Positions 47,566-56,575 of a DNA stretch of 64,000 bases are shown here, one piece after another; the first letter of the stretch is position 1; the number at the start of each line of letters is the position of its first letter. Position numbers and translations under genes: made by a program. The notes below the pieces were generated by a model, which did not search any database, was not told the origin of the DNA, and saw nothing but the letters and a program-made list of their open reading frames with translations. Source of the stretch: DATBSL01 sp963729875 (GTDB lineage Bacteria > Acidobacteriota > Vicinamibacteria > Fen-336); NCBI GenBank assembly GCA_963729875.1, contig CAVSPR010000002.1, positions 62,001 to 126,000 on the forward strand, in the 5' to 3' direction.

Positions 47566-48671
47566 ACCCCGTCATCCCGATGGCCGACCCGCTGCCCCAG
47601 CCGGCCCCACCCGTCCTGCTGTGGGCCCTGCTGCAGCTGACCTTCCTCCTGCACCTCGTGGCCATGAACGTGGTCCTCGGCGGCTCTGTGCTCGCGCTCC
47701 ACTGGCGCTTCTCGCGCCGCGCGGAGGGGGCCGCCCACCGCGCCGCGCTCCTCCTCTTCTTCGCCAAGGCGCTTCCGGTCGCCGTCGCCGCGACGGTCAC
47801 GCTCGGCGTCGCCCCGCTCCTTTTCGTGCAGGTGCTGTACGGGCGGCTCTTCTTCACGAGCTCGATCCTCATGGCCTGGTTCTGGCTGGCTGTCATTCCG
47901 CTCGTGATCCTCGCCTACTACGGCGCCTACCTCCTCGCCTTCCGCGGGGAGGCGCTCGGGGGCAGGGCCCGGTGGGTGGCTGCGCTCGTGGCCGGCCTGT
48001 TCGCCACGACCGCTTTCGTCTACGTGTCCAACGTGACGCGCGCCCTGCGGCCGGAGACGTTCCTCGAGGCGTACCGGACGAGCGCGCGGGGCGTCCTCCT
48101 CAATCTCGGCGACCCGACCTTCTGGCCGCGCTACCTGCACGTGCTGCTGGGGGCCGTCGCGGTGGCCGCGTTGGGCGCCGCGCTCTACGGCGTCGTCCGG
48201 CGCGGGAGGGACCCTGAGCTCGCGGCCTGGGCCATCCGGAGGGGCACGACGGTGTTCGGCGTCGCGACCGCGGCCAACGTCTTCGCGGGGACGCTCTTCC
48301 TGCTCGCCCAGCCCAAGGCAGTCCTGATCCGGCTCGCGGGCGGCGACGCCTGGGCGATGGGGCTCCTCGCGGTCGGCATCCTCCTGGCCGTGGCGACGGC
48401 GGGCCTGGCCCTCCTCGCCCTCGGCGCGAAGGACCCCGTACGCGCGACCTGGGGCCAGCTCGGCCTCCTCCTGGCCACGCTCGTGGTCATGGTCCTGCTC
48501 CGCGACCAGGTGCGCACGATCGCGCTGCGCGACGCGGGCTTCGAGCCCCCGACCTGGATCGCGACCCAGTGGGGGCCGCTCGTCGTCTTCGTCCTGCTGC
48601 TCCTGGCTGCGGTCGCGACGATCGCCTGGATGGCCAGGGCTCTCGCGCGGGGCGCGGCCGCCAGGAGCTGA
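47562..48671 (+). CDS. Second CydA-like multi-spanning membrane protein
   Basis: A 369-residue protein with about nine membrane helices. Its start, LLQLTFLLHLVAMNVVLGGS with VLALHWRF, resembles the first helix of CydA and of the preceding gene (His followed by a small-residue helix). Later parts (FTSSILMAWFWLAVIPLVIL, FWPRYLHVLLGAVAVAALGA) hold a His that could bind haem. No CydB or CydX is nearby. It is coupled to the preceding gene by ATGA, so the two probably form one membrane complex, receiving electrons through the c haems. Function is inferred only; it could be an oxidase-like or other respiratory module. Confidence 0.65.
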   Translation: MNPVIPMADPLPQPAPPVLLWALLQLTFLLHLVAMNVVLGGSVLALHWRFSRRAEGAAHRAALLLFFAKALPVAVAATVTLGVAPLLFVQVLYGRLFFTSSILMAWFWLAVIPLVILAYYGAYLLAFRGEALGGRARWVAALVAGLFATTAFVYVSNVTRALRPETFLEAYRTSARGVLLNLGDPTFWPRYLHVLLGAVAVAALGAALYGVVRRGRDPELAAWAIRRGTTVFGVATAANVFAGTLFLLAQPKAVLIRLAGGDAWAMGLLAVGILLAVATAGLALLALGAKDPVRATWGQLGLLLATLVVMVLLRDQVRTIALRDAGFEPPTWIATQWGPLVVFVLLLLAAVATIAWMARALARGAAARS

Positions 48672-48886
48672 CCGCCGGCTCTCCACTCTCGACCGGGCCG
48701 TCGACGCGCTCGACGTTCTGGTCGAGTCCCGAGGGCGGCCGGAGGCGGGCCCGCTGGCAGTCTGCCCGCCAAGTCCTTCCGTGTTCATGCATTAGGCAGC
48801 GGGGTGGCCGGCGGGGTCGCCTGGCCCGGCCCTTGCCTTCTGGAGGGACAGCGGCGGCGACGTCGCGACCAAGCGAGGAGAGAGAC

Positions 48887-49234
48887 ATGAAGAAACTGGT
48901 GATCCTGGCAGTGGCGCTCGGGGCCGTGATGGTGATGGCGGGCGCGGCGAGCGCGCAGACGACGACCCCGCCACCCGCCAACCCGCCCGCGGTCGGGCCG
49001 AGCTTCGTGGACGCCAACGGCGACGGCATCTGCGACAACTGCACCGGGACCGGGCAGGGCCAGGGCAAGAAGGCGGGCAAGGGCAAGCGCGGCTACGGGC
49101 CGGGCAACGGCACGGGCAATCAGGGCGTGGGCCCGCGGGACGGCTCCGGCTACGGGCCGGGAGCTGGCACCGGTAACTGCACCGGCACCGGTCCCCAGGG
49201 GCAGGGCCGGGGACGCCGCGGCGGCCGCAACTAG
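48887..49234 (+). CDS. Small exported Gly-rich protein with an EF-hand-like loop
   Basis: A 115-residue protein with a signal peptide ending ASA (residue 23). The mature part has one calcium-loop-like motif, DANGDGICDNC (about 45-55), followed by low-complexity Gly/Thr/Asn/Lys repeats (GTGQGQGKKAGKGKRGYGPG, GPGAGTGNCTGTGPQG) and a basic end. Four cysteines. ATG 48887 follows GAGGAGAGAGAC. The family is not recognised; similar small proteins with DxDGDGxCD loops are found in secreted matrices. It is upstream of a beta-barrel candidate and a copper chaperone gene. Confidence 0.7.
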   Translation: MKKLVILAVALGAVMVMAGAASAQTTTPPPANPPAVGPSFVDANGDGICDNCTGTGQGQGKKAGKGKRGYGPGNGTGNQGVGPRDGSGYGPGAGTGNCTGTGPQGQGRGRRGGRN

Positions 49235-49311
49235 GCGCATCCCTCTCCATTCGTCGGCCCCGGGGCGTGCTACGGGGCCGACGTCTGGACTGGCTGCCCA
49301 GGGAGACCGTG

Positions 49312-50529
49312 ATGCCCCGCCCGCCCGCCGTCGCGTCGCTCGCCTTCGCCCTGACCCTGGCCCTGCCCCTGACGTCGCGGGCGCAGGTCGGCCTCGACGT
49401 CGCCCTCGTCCCGGCCTTCGAGGCCCTGTCGCCGGAGGGCGGACCGAAGGACTCCCGGGGGACCTTCGACGGCGGCCTCGACGCGGAAGCGCTGTTTGCC
49501 CAGGAGCGCGGCCGTGTCTTCTACACCCTCGATGCCGGGACGTTCGGCTCCCCCGGAGACTGGAGCTTCTTCCAGCACGACGCGGGCTTCACCTGGCGTC
49601 TCGGCGGCACCGCCGGGCCGCACGCCTTCCTCGGGGTCTCGGCCACGGTGCGCCGCAACGGTGACGCGTGGGCCGCCGCCGACTACGGCGCCCTCGGTGC
49701 GAAGCTGAACGCGGTGTGGAATCCCCGGCCGGGGCTCACCCTGCGCGCGGGCCTTCGGGCGGACGCGCGGCGGTTCGGCGACCTGCCGCCGCTCGACCAG
49801 GTGGAAGGCGCCGGCTTCACGAGCGTCCTCCTCAACCTGTCCTCGCGCACCACGCTCATCGGCGAGGTCTCGCTCGGCGGGAAGTCCTACGCGGGGGAGT
49901 CGTTCCTCGTAGCCACCGGCGACGAGCCGGCCGCCGTAGAGGCCCAGGCGGGCTCGGGGCGCGGGAAGGCGCAGGGCTCCATGGGGCCAGGGTTGCGGTC
50001 GACCGGCCTCGTCGCGGTCACCGAGGGACAGGACCGGGCCGGCCAGGTGACCTGGCTCGTCCGGGCCGCACGGGGGCTCGGGGAGCGCACGGGCCTCTCG
50101 CTCCAGTACACGCGGCGGAGCGTCTTCGGCTCCGTGCCGCCGGTCGTCGTCACCCTTCCCGCGCTTCTCTTCGAGGACGGCGTCTACGACGACCCGTACG
50201 CGAGCGACGCGTCGGCCGCGCGCGGCGTGCTGAAGCACGTATTCCCCGGGGGAGGGGTGGTCGAGGTCGCGGGCTACTGGCTCGACAAGGCCTACGTGGC
50301 CACGGTGGCGCTCGACGCGTCCGGCGAGCCCCTCCCCGACGGAGCATTGCGCGCCGACACCGTCTGGCAGGGTGCCGTCTCGGTCTCCTTTCCCGTGCTC
50401 GGTAGCCGGACGGGGGCGGTCTCCCTTGCCCTCGACCTCGGCTGGGACTACACCCGCCACCGTTCGAACGACGCGTTCTACCGCTATGACGCCCAGGCCG
50501 TCCGCGTGGGGCTGTCCGCCCGCTACTGA
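49312..50529 (+). CDS. Probable outer-membrane beta-barrel protein of unknown function
   Basis: A 405-residue protein with a signal peptide ending SRAQ (about residue 23). The mature part alternates hydrophobic and polar residues in strand-like segments (AFLGVSATVRRNG, GLTLRAGLRADARRFG, TTLIGEVSLGGKSYAGE, GVVEVAGYWLDKAYVATVAL) and ends in an aromatic residue (SARY), as outer-membrane barrels do. No family was recognised. ATG 49312 is preceded by GGGAG. Seventy-seven bases separate it from the small Gly-rich gene and 50 from the SCO1 gene. Confidence 0.65.
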   Translation: MPRPPAVASLAFALTLALPLTSRAQVGLDVALVPAFEALSPEGGPKDSRGTFDGGLDAEALFAQERGRVFYTLDAGTFGSPGDWSFFQHDAGFTWRLGGTAGPHAFLGVSATVRRNGDAWAAADYGALGAKLNAVWNPRPGLTLRAGLRADARRFGDLPPLDQVEGAGFTSVLLNLSSRTTLIGEVSLGGKSYAGESFLVATGDEPAAVEAQAGSGRGKAQGSMGPGLRSTGLVAVTEGQDRAGQVTWLVRAARGLGERTGLSLQYTRRSVFGSVPPVVVTLPALLFEDGVYDDPYASDASAARGVLKHVFPGGGVVEVAGYWLDKAYVATVALDASGEPLPDGALRADTVWQGAVSVSFPVLGSRTGAVSLALDLGWDYTRHRSNDAFYRYDAQAVRVGLSARY

Positions 50530-50567
50530 TCCCTCCGACGGGGTTGCGCGCCGTGTGGTGTCCCTCC

Positions 50568-50573
50568 TAGAGT
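50568..50573 (+). promoter_or_regulatory. -10 box (TAGAGT) of the CusF-SCO1 gene
   Basis: TAGAGT six bases before ATG 50580, with TTGCGC (50544-50549) 18 bases upstream as a possible -35. Leaderless-type start. Confidence 0.45.
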
Positions 50574-50579
50574 GACCCC

Positions 50580-51458
50580 ATGACGCGACGAAGCCCGTTC
50601 CTCCTGCTGATCCTGCTCGCCGCGACGGCGCTGCCCGCATGCCGACGGGAGGCGCCGCCCGCCGCCGGAAATCGCCACCCGCTCAAGGGGAAGGTCGTCG
50701 AGGTCGACGTACCGAACCGGGAGGTCACGATCGCCCACGAGGACATCCCCGGGTTCATGCCGGGGATGACGATGCCCTTCGTCGTCCTCGAGAAGGACGC
50801 GGCGCTCCTCCAGGGCGTCTCCCCCGGCGACGAGGTGACCGCGACCCTCGTCGCCCCCGACTCGCGGTACTGGCTCGAGGACCTCGTGGTCGTCCGCAAG
50901 GGCACGCCCGACCCCAACGCGACGCCCGGGCCGCGGTCTCACGAGGCGCACCCGGGCGACGCCCTGCCCGACGTGGCCCTCGTGGACCAGGACGGGCGGC
51001 CGCTCCGACTGGCCGACTACCGCGGCAAGGCGCTGGCCCTCACGTTCGTCTTCACCCGCTGTCCCCTGCCGGACTACTGCCCGCTCATGATGAAGAACTT
51101 CGCCGCCGCCCACGCCGCACTCACCGCGGACACTGCTCTCGGTGGGCGCACGCACCTCCTGACGGTCAGCTTCGACACGAAGCACGACACGCCGGAGGTC
51201 CTGCGCGCCTTCGGTGCGCCCTTCCAGAAGACGAAGCCCCCCTTCACGCACTGGACGCTCGCCACCGGGACGGACGAGGCCATCCGGGCCCTCGGGAGGG
51301 GCCTCGAGCTCGACTACGTCGAGGAGAGCCGCTCGTTCACCCACAACCTCCGCACCGCCGTCCTCGGCCCCGACGGCCGGCTCCGCCGGCTGCTCCGCGG
51401 GAACGACTGGGCGCCGGCCGAGCTCGTCGCCGAGCTGAAGGCCGCCGCCGGCGCCTGA
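50580..51458 (+). CDS. CusF-like domain fused to SCO1/SenC copper chaperone, lipoprotein
   Basis: A 292-residue lipoprotein (lipobox LPAC, Cys21). Residues about 33-110 form a CusF-like copper-binding beta-barrel: HPLKGKVVEVDVPNREVTIA, HEDIPGFMPGMTMPF with the Met and His that bind Cu+. Residues about 120-290 are SCO1/SenC: the thioredoxin-fold copper site FTRCPLPDYCPLMMKNF (CX5C, a known variant) and the distal His in RSFTHNLRTAVLG. SCO1 delivers copper to oxidase CuA sites; the fusion suggests a combined periplasmic copper donor. It lies downstream of the haem protein pair and the Gly-rich gene, and may serve a respiratory oxidase elsewhere. Confidence 0.88.
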   Translation: MTRRSPFLLLILLAATALPACRREAPPAAGNRHPLKGKVVEVDVPNREVTIAHEDIPGFMPGMTMPFVVLEKDAALLQGVSPGDEVTATLVAPDSRYWLEDLVVVRKGTPDPNATPGPRSHEAHPGDALPDVALVDQDGRPLRLADYRGKALALTFVFTRCPLPDYCPLMMKNFAAAHAALTADTALGGRTHLLTVSFDTKHDTPEVLRAFGAPFQKTKPPFTHWTLATGTDEAIRALGRGLELDYVEESRSFTHNLRTAVLGPDGRLRRLLRGNDWAPAELVAELKAAAGA

Positions 51459-51465
51459 GGCCGCC

Positions 51466-52773
51466 TCAGTCCGCGAGGTGCTCGCGCGTGAGGTTGCGCG
51501 GGCCGGAGGCGGTGACCACCACGTTGTCCTCGACCCGGACCCCGCCGAGGGGGGCGAGGGCGTCGATCGTCTCCCAGTCGAAGGCCGCGGCGTCGGGGCC
51601 CGAGCGGAAGGGCCGCAGCAGCATCGGGATGAAGTAGATCCCGGGCTCGATCGTGAAGACGTGGCCGGGCTCGATCGTGCGGGTGTTGCGCAGGTAGGGG
51701 TGTTCCTTCGGCGGTGGCGCCGGGGTGCCCGAGGCGTCGGCCTGGCGGCCCGCGACGTCGTGCACCTGGATTCCGAGGTGGTGGCCGATGCCGTGGGGGA
51801 GGAAGGGGTGGGTGCAGCCCCTGGCGAGCGCCTCCTCCGCCGACACGCGCACGATGCGGAGATCCGCCAGGATCCGCGCCACGCCCCGGTGGGCCTCGAG
51901 GTGGACCTCGAGGTACGGACGGCCCGGGGTCGCGGCGCGGGCCAGCCGCTGCTCGAGCTCGTCCACCGCCCGGACGAGGTCCACGAAACGGGAGTCGCAG
52001 GCCGGGCCCGGTGTCGTGCGCGTGATGTCGCAGGCGTAGCGGCGGCTGGCCGTCCCCGCGTCGAGGAGCAGCACCCGGCCGTCCCGGACGCTCCGCTTGC
52101 TCTCGTAGTGCAGCGTCGCGCCCTTCTCGTCGAGCGCGACGATCGTCGTGTAGGGCAGCTGCGCCTCCGTGCAGCCGGCCGCACGGACGAAGGCGTGGTG
52201 GACCTCGAGCTCCGAGGCGCCGTCGGTGAAGGCCTCGCGGGCGGCGCGGTGGCCCCGTGCGCCGGAGACGGTGGCCTCCTCGAGGCAGCGCACCTCGTAC
52301 TCGTCCTTGTAGCTGCGCACCCAGTCGAGCCGTGCGGTGAGCGATGCCGGGTTCGCGGCGAGCCCGGCCGCGGCCGCGCGCTCCGTCTCGTTGCCCACGT
52401 AGGCGGCGCTCGTCGGCCGGCCGAGCGCCTTCCAGGCGGCCTCGATCCCTCCCGCCTCCTCGAAGTGGAACGCCCCCAGCCAGAAGGGGTCGGTCACGCC
52501 GCCCTGCTCGTACCAGTAGTCCTCCGGCGCGTGGCGGATGAGGCGCGGCTTGCGGCCGGGGACGACGTGCAGCAAGTGGTGCGGCCCGCCGAGGGGGCAC
52601 CAGTGGGCGAAGTGCGGAACGGGCTCGAAGGGCGCGTCGCGGTCGTCGGCGAAGTAGGTGAAGGGGACTCCGCTCGAGACGACGAGCGAGGAGAACCCGG
52701 TGTCGGCGAGGGCCTTTTCGGCCTCGTCCTGGAGGCGCTCGACGTGGCGGGAGAAGAGGACGGCGAGTTCCAT
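51466..52773 (-). CDS. pepQ: Xaa-Pro dipeptidase
   Basis: A 435-residue bacterial prolidase that cleaves X-Pro dipeptides in the cytoplasm. The pita-bread metallopeptidase ligands are all seen: Asp in VLLLDAGTA, Asp in CDITRTTPG, His in HGIGHHLGIQVHD, Glu in IEPGIYFIP and Glu in GVRVEDNVVVT. The N-terminal creatinase-like domain (TYFADDRDAPFEPVPHFAHW) matches PepQ. Length is normal. ATG 52773 begins MELAVLFSRH. Convergent with the SCO1 gene (7 bases between stops). Confidence 0.93.
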   Translation of the reverse strand: MELAVLFSRHVERLQDEAEKALADTGFSSLVVSSGVPFTYFADDRDAPFEPVPHFAHWCPLGGPHHLLHVVPGRKPRLIRHAPEDYWYEQGGVTDPFWLGAFHFEEAGGIEAAWKALGRPTSAAYVGNETERAAAAGLAANPASLTARLDWVRSYKDEYEVRCLEEATVSGARGHRAAREAFTDGASELEVHHAFVRAAGCTEAQLPYTTIVALDEKGATLHYESKRSVRDGRVLLLDAGTASRRYACDITRTTPGPACDSRFVDLVRAVDELEQRLARAATPGRPYLEVHLEAHRGVARILADLRIVRVSAEEALARGCTHPFLPHGIGHHLGIQVHDVAGRQADASGTPAPPPKEHPYLRNTRTIEPGHVFTIEPGIYFIPMLLRPFRSGPDAAAFDWETIDALAPLGGVRVEDNVVVTASGPRNLTREHLAD

Positions 52774-52871
52774 GGCAGCAGCCTCCGGGGGAAGATCGAC
52801 CCGTGCAGGATCGTCTCATGATACGGCCGGCCTCGCGGCGAACGGTGCTGGCCGCCAGGCGCCCGGGCGTT

Positions 52872-52877
52872 TAGACT
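52872..52877 (+). promoter_or_regulatory. -10 box (TAGACT) of the TonB-receptor gene
   Basis: TAGACT seven bases before ATG 52885; no clear -35 or Shine-Dalgarno. Confidence 0.4.
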
Positions 52878-52884
52878 GGATCCA

Positions 52885-55593
52885 ATGAGCCTGATCAGCC
52901 TGCTCGCGCTTCTCCTGGCCGGCGCACCTGCGGCGGCAGCTCCCTCTTCCGGGAGCGTGTCCGGGAGGGTGAACGATCCCGCCGGGGCCCCGGTGTCGGG
53001 CGCGGCCGTGTCGCTGCTCAGCCCGCTGGGCTCGATCGCCGCCACCGCCCGGAGCGACGAGAAAGGCGCGTTCCGGCTCGAGGCGGTGCCCGCCGGCTCC
53101 TACGTCCTCTCGGCCGCGTTCGCCGGCTTTGCCACGCGCCGGCTGGCGGTCCGGATCGAGGGAGGACAGGCGGCGGGGCCCCTGTCGGTGGAGCTTCGGC
53201 CGGAGGCCTTCCACGAGGAGATCACCGTCACCGCGACGCCCGGGCGCGCGGCCGCGCTGGAGGACGTCGCGCAGCAGGTGAACGTCATCGGCCAGGAGGA
53301 GATCGCCCTGCGGGCGAAGGCGGTGCTCGCGCAGGCCGCGAGCGAGGAGCCAGGCCTCCAGCTGCAGCGCACGAGCCCGACCATCGGCGGCGTCTTCGTG
53401 CGCGGGCTGACCGGCACCAAGGTCAACGTCTACGTGGACGGGGTGCGCTACACCACGTCGGCCCAGCGGGGCGGCATCAGCACCTTCTTCAACATGGTGG
53501 AACCCGAGACGCTGGAGGGGATCGAGGTGGTGCGGGGCCCCTCGAGCGCGGAGTACGGCTCGGACGCGCTCGGGGGCACCGTGCAGCTGCTCGCCCGCGC
53601 CCCGGCCTTCAGCCCCTCGGGCCACCGGGTTTCCGGGAGCTGGACGGCGAACTTCGGCAGCGCGGACGCGAGCTTCGGCTCCGCCCTCGTCGGGCGCTAC
53701 GCCGCGCCCACCTTCGGTCTTCTCGGCACCCTGGCTGGCCGCCGCGTCAACACGCTCCGCCCGGGCGAGGGGGTGGACTCGCGCAACGCGGTCACCCGCT
53801 TCCTCGGCCTCCCCTCCTCCGTCGTGATCGACGAGCGCCTGCCCGACACCGCCTTCACGCAGTACGGGGGGCAGCTCAAGGCCAACTGGGCGATCACGCC
53901 CACGGCCCAGCTCTCGGCCAGCTACCTGCGCGGGCAGCAGGACGGCGGCAAGCGCTACGACCAGCTCCTGGGCGGGGACGGCAACCTCGTGGCCGACCTC
54001 CGCAACCTCATGGGGGACCACTTCTACGCGCGCTTCGAGAAGGCGCAGGCCGGCTTCCTCGACCGCCTGTCGGTCACGTACTCGTTCTCGGCGCAGCGCG
54101 AGGAGCGGGTCAACCAGGGCGGCAACGGCAACCCCCTCGCCAGCGTGAGCCACGAGCCGGAGCGCACCACGGCGAACGGCCTGCAGGCGGCGGCCCACCG
54201 CGCCGCGGGCCCGCACGACCTGACTCTCGGCGGCGACGTCTACTTCGAGGGGATCGCGGCACCTTCGTTCTCGGCGAACCCCACGACCGGGGCCACGACG
54301 GTCCGCCGCGGCCGCGTGCCCGACGGCGCCCGCTACTCTCACGGCGGGGTCTTCCTGCAGGACGTCTTCGAGGCCGTACCGGGGAAGCTGCGGCTCAACG
54401 GTGCCGTGCGCTTCTCCGCCGCCTCCTACGAGGTGGACGCGGCCGACGCATCGAGCGGCGGCCAGCCGCTGTGGCCGGCGGACGCGTACGACACCAACGC
54501 ATTCACGTTCCGGGCGGGGGCGCTGTGGACGGTGACCGGGCCGTTGAGCCTGGCCGCGAACATCAGCAACGGCTTCCGCGCCCCCGACGTCACCGACCTC
54601 GGCACGTTCGGGCTGACCGGCTCGGGGTACGAGGTGTCGAACCGCGAGGTCGAGGGCCTCGGGGCGACCGTGGGCACCACCGCCGACGCGGCGGCGGTGA
54701 GCACCGGACGCGCGGTTGCGGTCCTCGCCCCGGAGACGAGCCTCAGCTACGAGCTCACGCTGCGCTTCCGCGCGCGCCGCGTCAAGACGGACGTGACCGT
54801 CTTCCAGACCGACGTGCACGATAACGTCGCGAAGCAGTCGCTCATCCTGCCGCCGGGTGCGGTCGGGCTGAGCCTCGCCGGCGAGCCCGTCACGCGCCAG
54901 CTCCCGAGCGGCGTCGTGTTCGTCGCCGTCTCGACGAACCCCGTCCTCGTGCGCACCAACTTCGACGAGGCCCGGATCCGCGGGCTCGAGGCGACACTCG
55001 AGGCGGAGCTCGGCGCGTCCCTCGTGCTCGGGGGGAGCCTCACCTGGCTGCACGCCGAGGACCGTGCCACCGGGCTGCCGCCGAACATCGAGGGCGGGAC
55101 GCCGGCCCCCGACGGCTGGCTGCGGCTGCGCTGGGCGCCGCACGGCGGCCGGCGCTTCTGGGTCGAGCCCTACCTGCACGCGGCGGCGGAGCAGGACCGC
55201 CTCTCGTCCCTGGACCTCGGGGACCGCCGCACCGGGGCCTCGCGCTCCCGCTCCAGCATCGCCAGCTTCTTCACGAACGGCGCGCGGGCCCGCGGCCTCG
55301 TCGGTCCCGGGCCCGACGGCGTCGCCGGCAACGCCGACGACGTCCTGCTGCCGACAGGGGAGACGCTGGCCCAGGTGCAGGCCCGCGTCCTGCCGGACGG
55401 GGTGTCGGCGCCGCTCTTCGCCACCCTTCCCGGCTACACCGTCTTCGGCGTGCGCGGGGCCGTCCGGTTCGCCACGCGCCACGAGGTCCTCTTCGACGTC
55501 GAGAACCTCGGCGACGTGAACTACCGCGGGATCTCCTGGGGCGTGGACGGGCCTGGGCGCGGGCTCTTCCTGCGATACGCCCTGCGCTTCTGA
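52885..55593 (+). CDS. TonB-dependent receptor with carboxypeptidase-like N-terminal domain
   Basis: A 902-residue outer-membrane receptor with a signal peptide (AAAA, residue 19). A carboxypeptidase-regulatory-like (PF13620-type) domain lies at about 24-110 (GSVSGRVNDPAGAPVSGAAV, FRLEAVPAGSYVLSAAFAGF), then a plug (ITVTATPGRAAALEDVAQQV, VFVRGLTGTKVNVYVDGVRY, GIEVVRGPSSAEYGSDALGG) and a 22-strand barrel ending in ALRF with terminal Phe. The plug and barrel are complete. Such receptors take up siderophores, vitamins or oligosaccharides; nothing in the neighbourhood indicates which. No Fur box or riboswitch was recognised upstream. TAGACT box seven bases ahead of ATG 52885. Confidence 0.93.
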   Translation: MSLISLLALLLAGAPAAAAPSSGSVSGRVNDPAGAPVSGAAVSLLSPLGSIAATARSDEKGAFRLEAVPAGSYVLSAAFAGFATRRLAVRIEGGQAAGPLSVELRPEAFHEEITVTATPGRAAALEDVAQQVNVIGQEEIALRAKAVLAQAASEEPGLQLQRTSPTIGGVFVRGLTGTKVNVYVDGVRYTTSAQRGGISTFFNMVEPETLEGIEVVRGPSSAEYGSDALGGTVQLLARAPAFSPSGHRVSGSWTANFGSADASFGSALVGRYAAPTFGLLGTLAGRRVNTLRPGEGVDSRNAVTRFLGLPSSVVIDERLPDTAFTQYGGQLKANWAITPTAQLSASYLRGQQDGGKRYDQLLGGDGNLVADLRNLMGDHFYARFEKAQAGFLDRLSVTYSFSAQREERVNQGGNGNPLASVSHEPERTTANGLQAAAHRAAGPHDLTLGGDVYFEGIAAPSFSANPTTGATTVRRGRVPDGARYSHGGVFLQDVFEAVPGKLRLNGAVRFSAASYEVDAADASSGGQPLWPADAYDTNAFTFRAGALWTVTGPLSLAANISNGFRAPDVTDLGTFGLTGSGYEVSNREVEGLGATVGTTADAAAVSTGRAVAVLAPETSLSYELTLRFRARRVKTDVTVFQTDVHDNVAKQSLILPPGAVGLSLAGEPVTRQLPSGVVFVAVSTNPVLVRTNFDEARIRGLEATLEAELGASLVLGGSLTWLHAEDRATGLPPNIEGGTPAPDGWLRLRWAPHGGRRFWVEPYLHAAAEQDRLSSLDLGDRRTGASRSRSSIASFFTNGARARGLVGPGPDGVAGNADDVLLPTGETLAQVQARVLPDGVSAPLFATLPGYTVFGVRGAVRFATRHEVLFDVENLGDVNYRGISWGVDGPGRGLFLRYALRF

Positions 55594-55792
55594 AGGCGGC
55601 ATTCCGGGCTCCTCCCGAGCCCTCGCCGCGACGGTGATGCGATCGGCGCGAGATGGGCCCTTCGGCTCATTGACGGGCCCGGGCGATGGTGGCCGAGTAA
55701 GCGCACCTGGAGCGCCCACCGGTCAACGAGGATCGAGAGCAACACGGCTAATGGCGCTCTCCGGGCCGTCTTCACTGACTCCGGAGGACAAG

Positions 55793-56451
55793 ATGCGGAC
55801 CCTCGCGCGATCGAGTCTCATCGTCGTGTTGTCGCTTCTCGTTGTGCTGGTGGGGTCCAAGTGTCGGCGCAGGAGCCCGCTCCTCCTCCCGAGCAGGCTC
55901 CGAAGCCCGAGCCGGCCCCGCCCGCCGCCGACCAGAAGGCCGAAGAGGCGGCCCAGGAAGCGGAGCCGAGCGAAGATGAGATGAAGGAGGAGGAGCCCGC
56001 CACCCCGGCGGACAAGCTGAAGAAGGAAGAGATCGAGAAGAAGGCATGCCCCGGCGTCGACCTGGGTTTCCGTGCCGAGACCGACAAGAAGACCCACCCG
56101 ACCCCCGAACCGCCCTCCGACAAAGCGCTCGTCTACGTCGTCCGCCCCACAATGTTGGGCAACAAGATCCAAAGCAAGCTCGCCGTCGACGGCCAGTGGG
56201 TCGGGGTCAACCGCGGGCACAACTACTTCTTCCTCACCCTGGACCCCGGCCAGCACTTCTTCTGCTCGAAGGCCGAGAACCGCTCCGTCCTCGCCGCCTC
56301 GCTCGAGGCCGGCAAGACCTACTTCCTCGAGCAGAAGATCAAGATGGGCTTCATGAAGGCCCGCAACAGGCTCGCCATCCTGTCGGACGAGGAAGGGAAG
56401 GCGAAGCTCGCCAAGTGCCACCCGAGCGTGTTCGAGGCCAAGAAGAAGTAG
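55793..56451 (+). CDS. DUF2846-type exported protein, one frameshift
   Basis: ATG 55793 (GGAGGACAAG ahead) opens a signal peptide, RSSLIVVLSLLVVLVG. In a run of four G near 55855 one base seems missing; the adjacent frame continues VSAQEPAPPPEQAPKPEPAP and an acidic Glu/Ala/Pro-rich linker (about 24-80). The C-terminal half matches DUF2846: ALVYVVRPTMLGNKIQSKLA, VDGQWVGVNRGHNYFFLTLD, PGQHFFCSKAENRSVLAA and GKTYFLEQKIKMGFMKARNR. Corrected length about 219 residues. DUF2846 proteins are exported or lipid-anchored with unknown role. Confidence 0.75.
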
Positions 56452-56575
56452 GGCCCGGGCGCGCATTCGCTGCGTCCTTCTGGCACTCCTTTCGGCCTCC
56501 AGGGCCGTAACCGCGCCCGGTGCCGTCGTTTCGGGGCGGCACGCGGTTTGTAGCCCTCGTCCCCGGAGACCTGCC

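Noticed and set aside
56455..56520. Terminator formed by CCGGGCGCG and CGCGCCCGG between the DUF2846 and TolC genes
   Set aside because: The arms are about 40 bases apart and there is no T-run; pairing is expected by chance in such GC-rich DNA.
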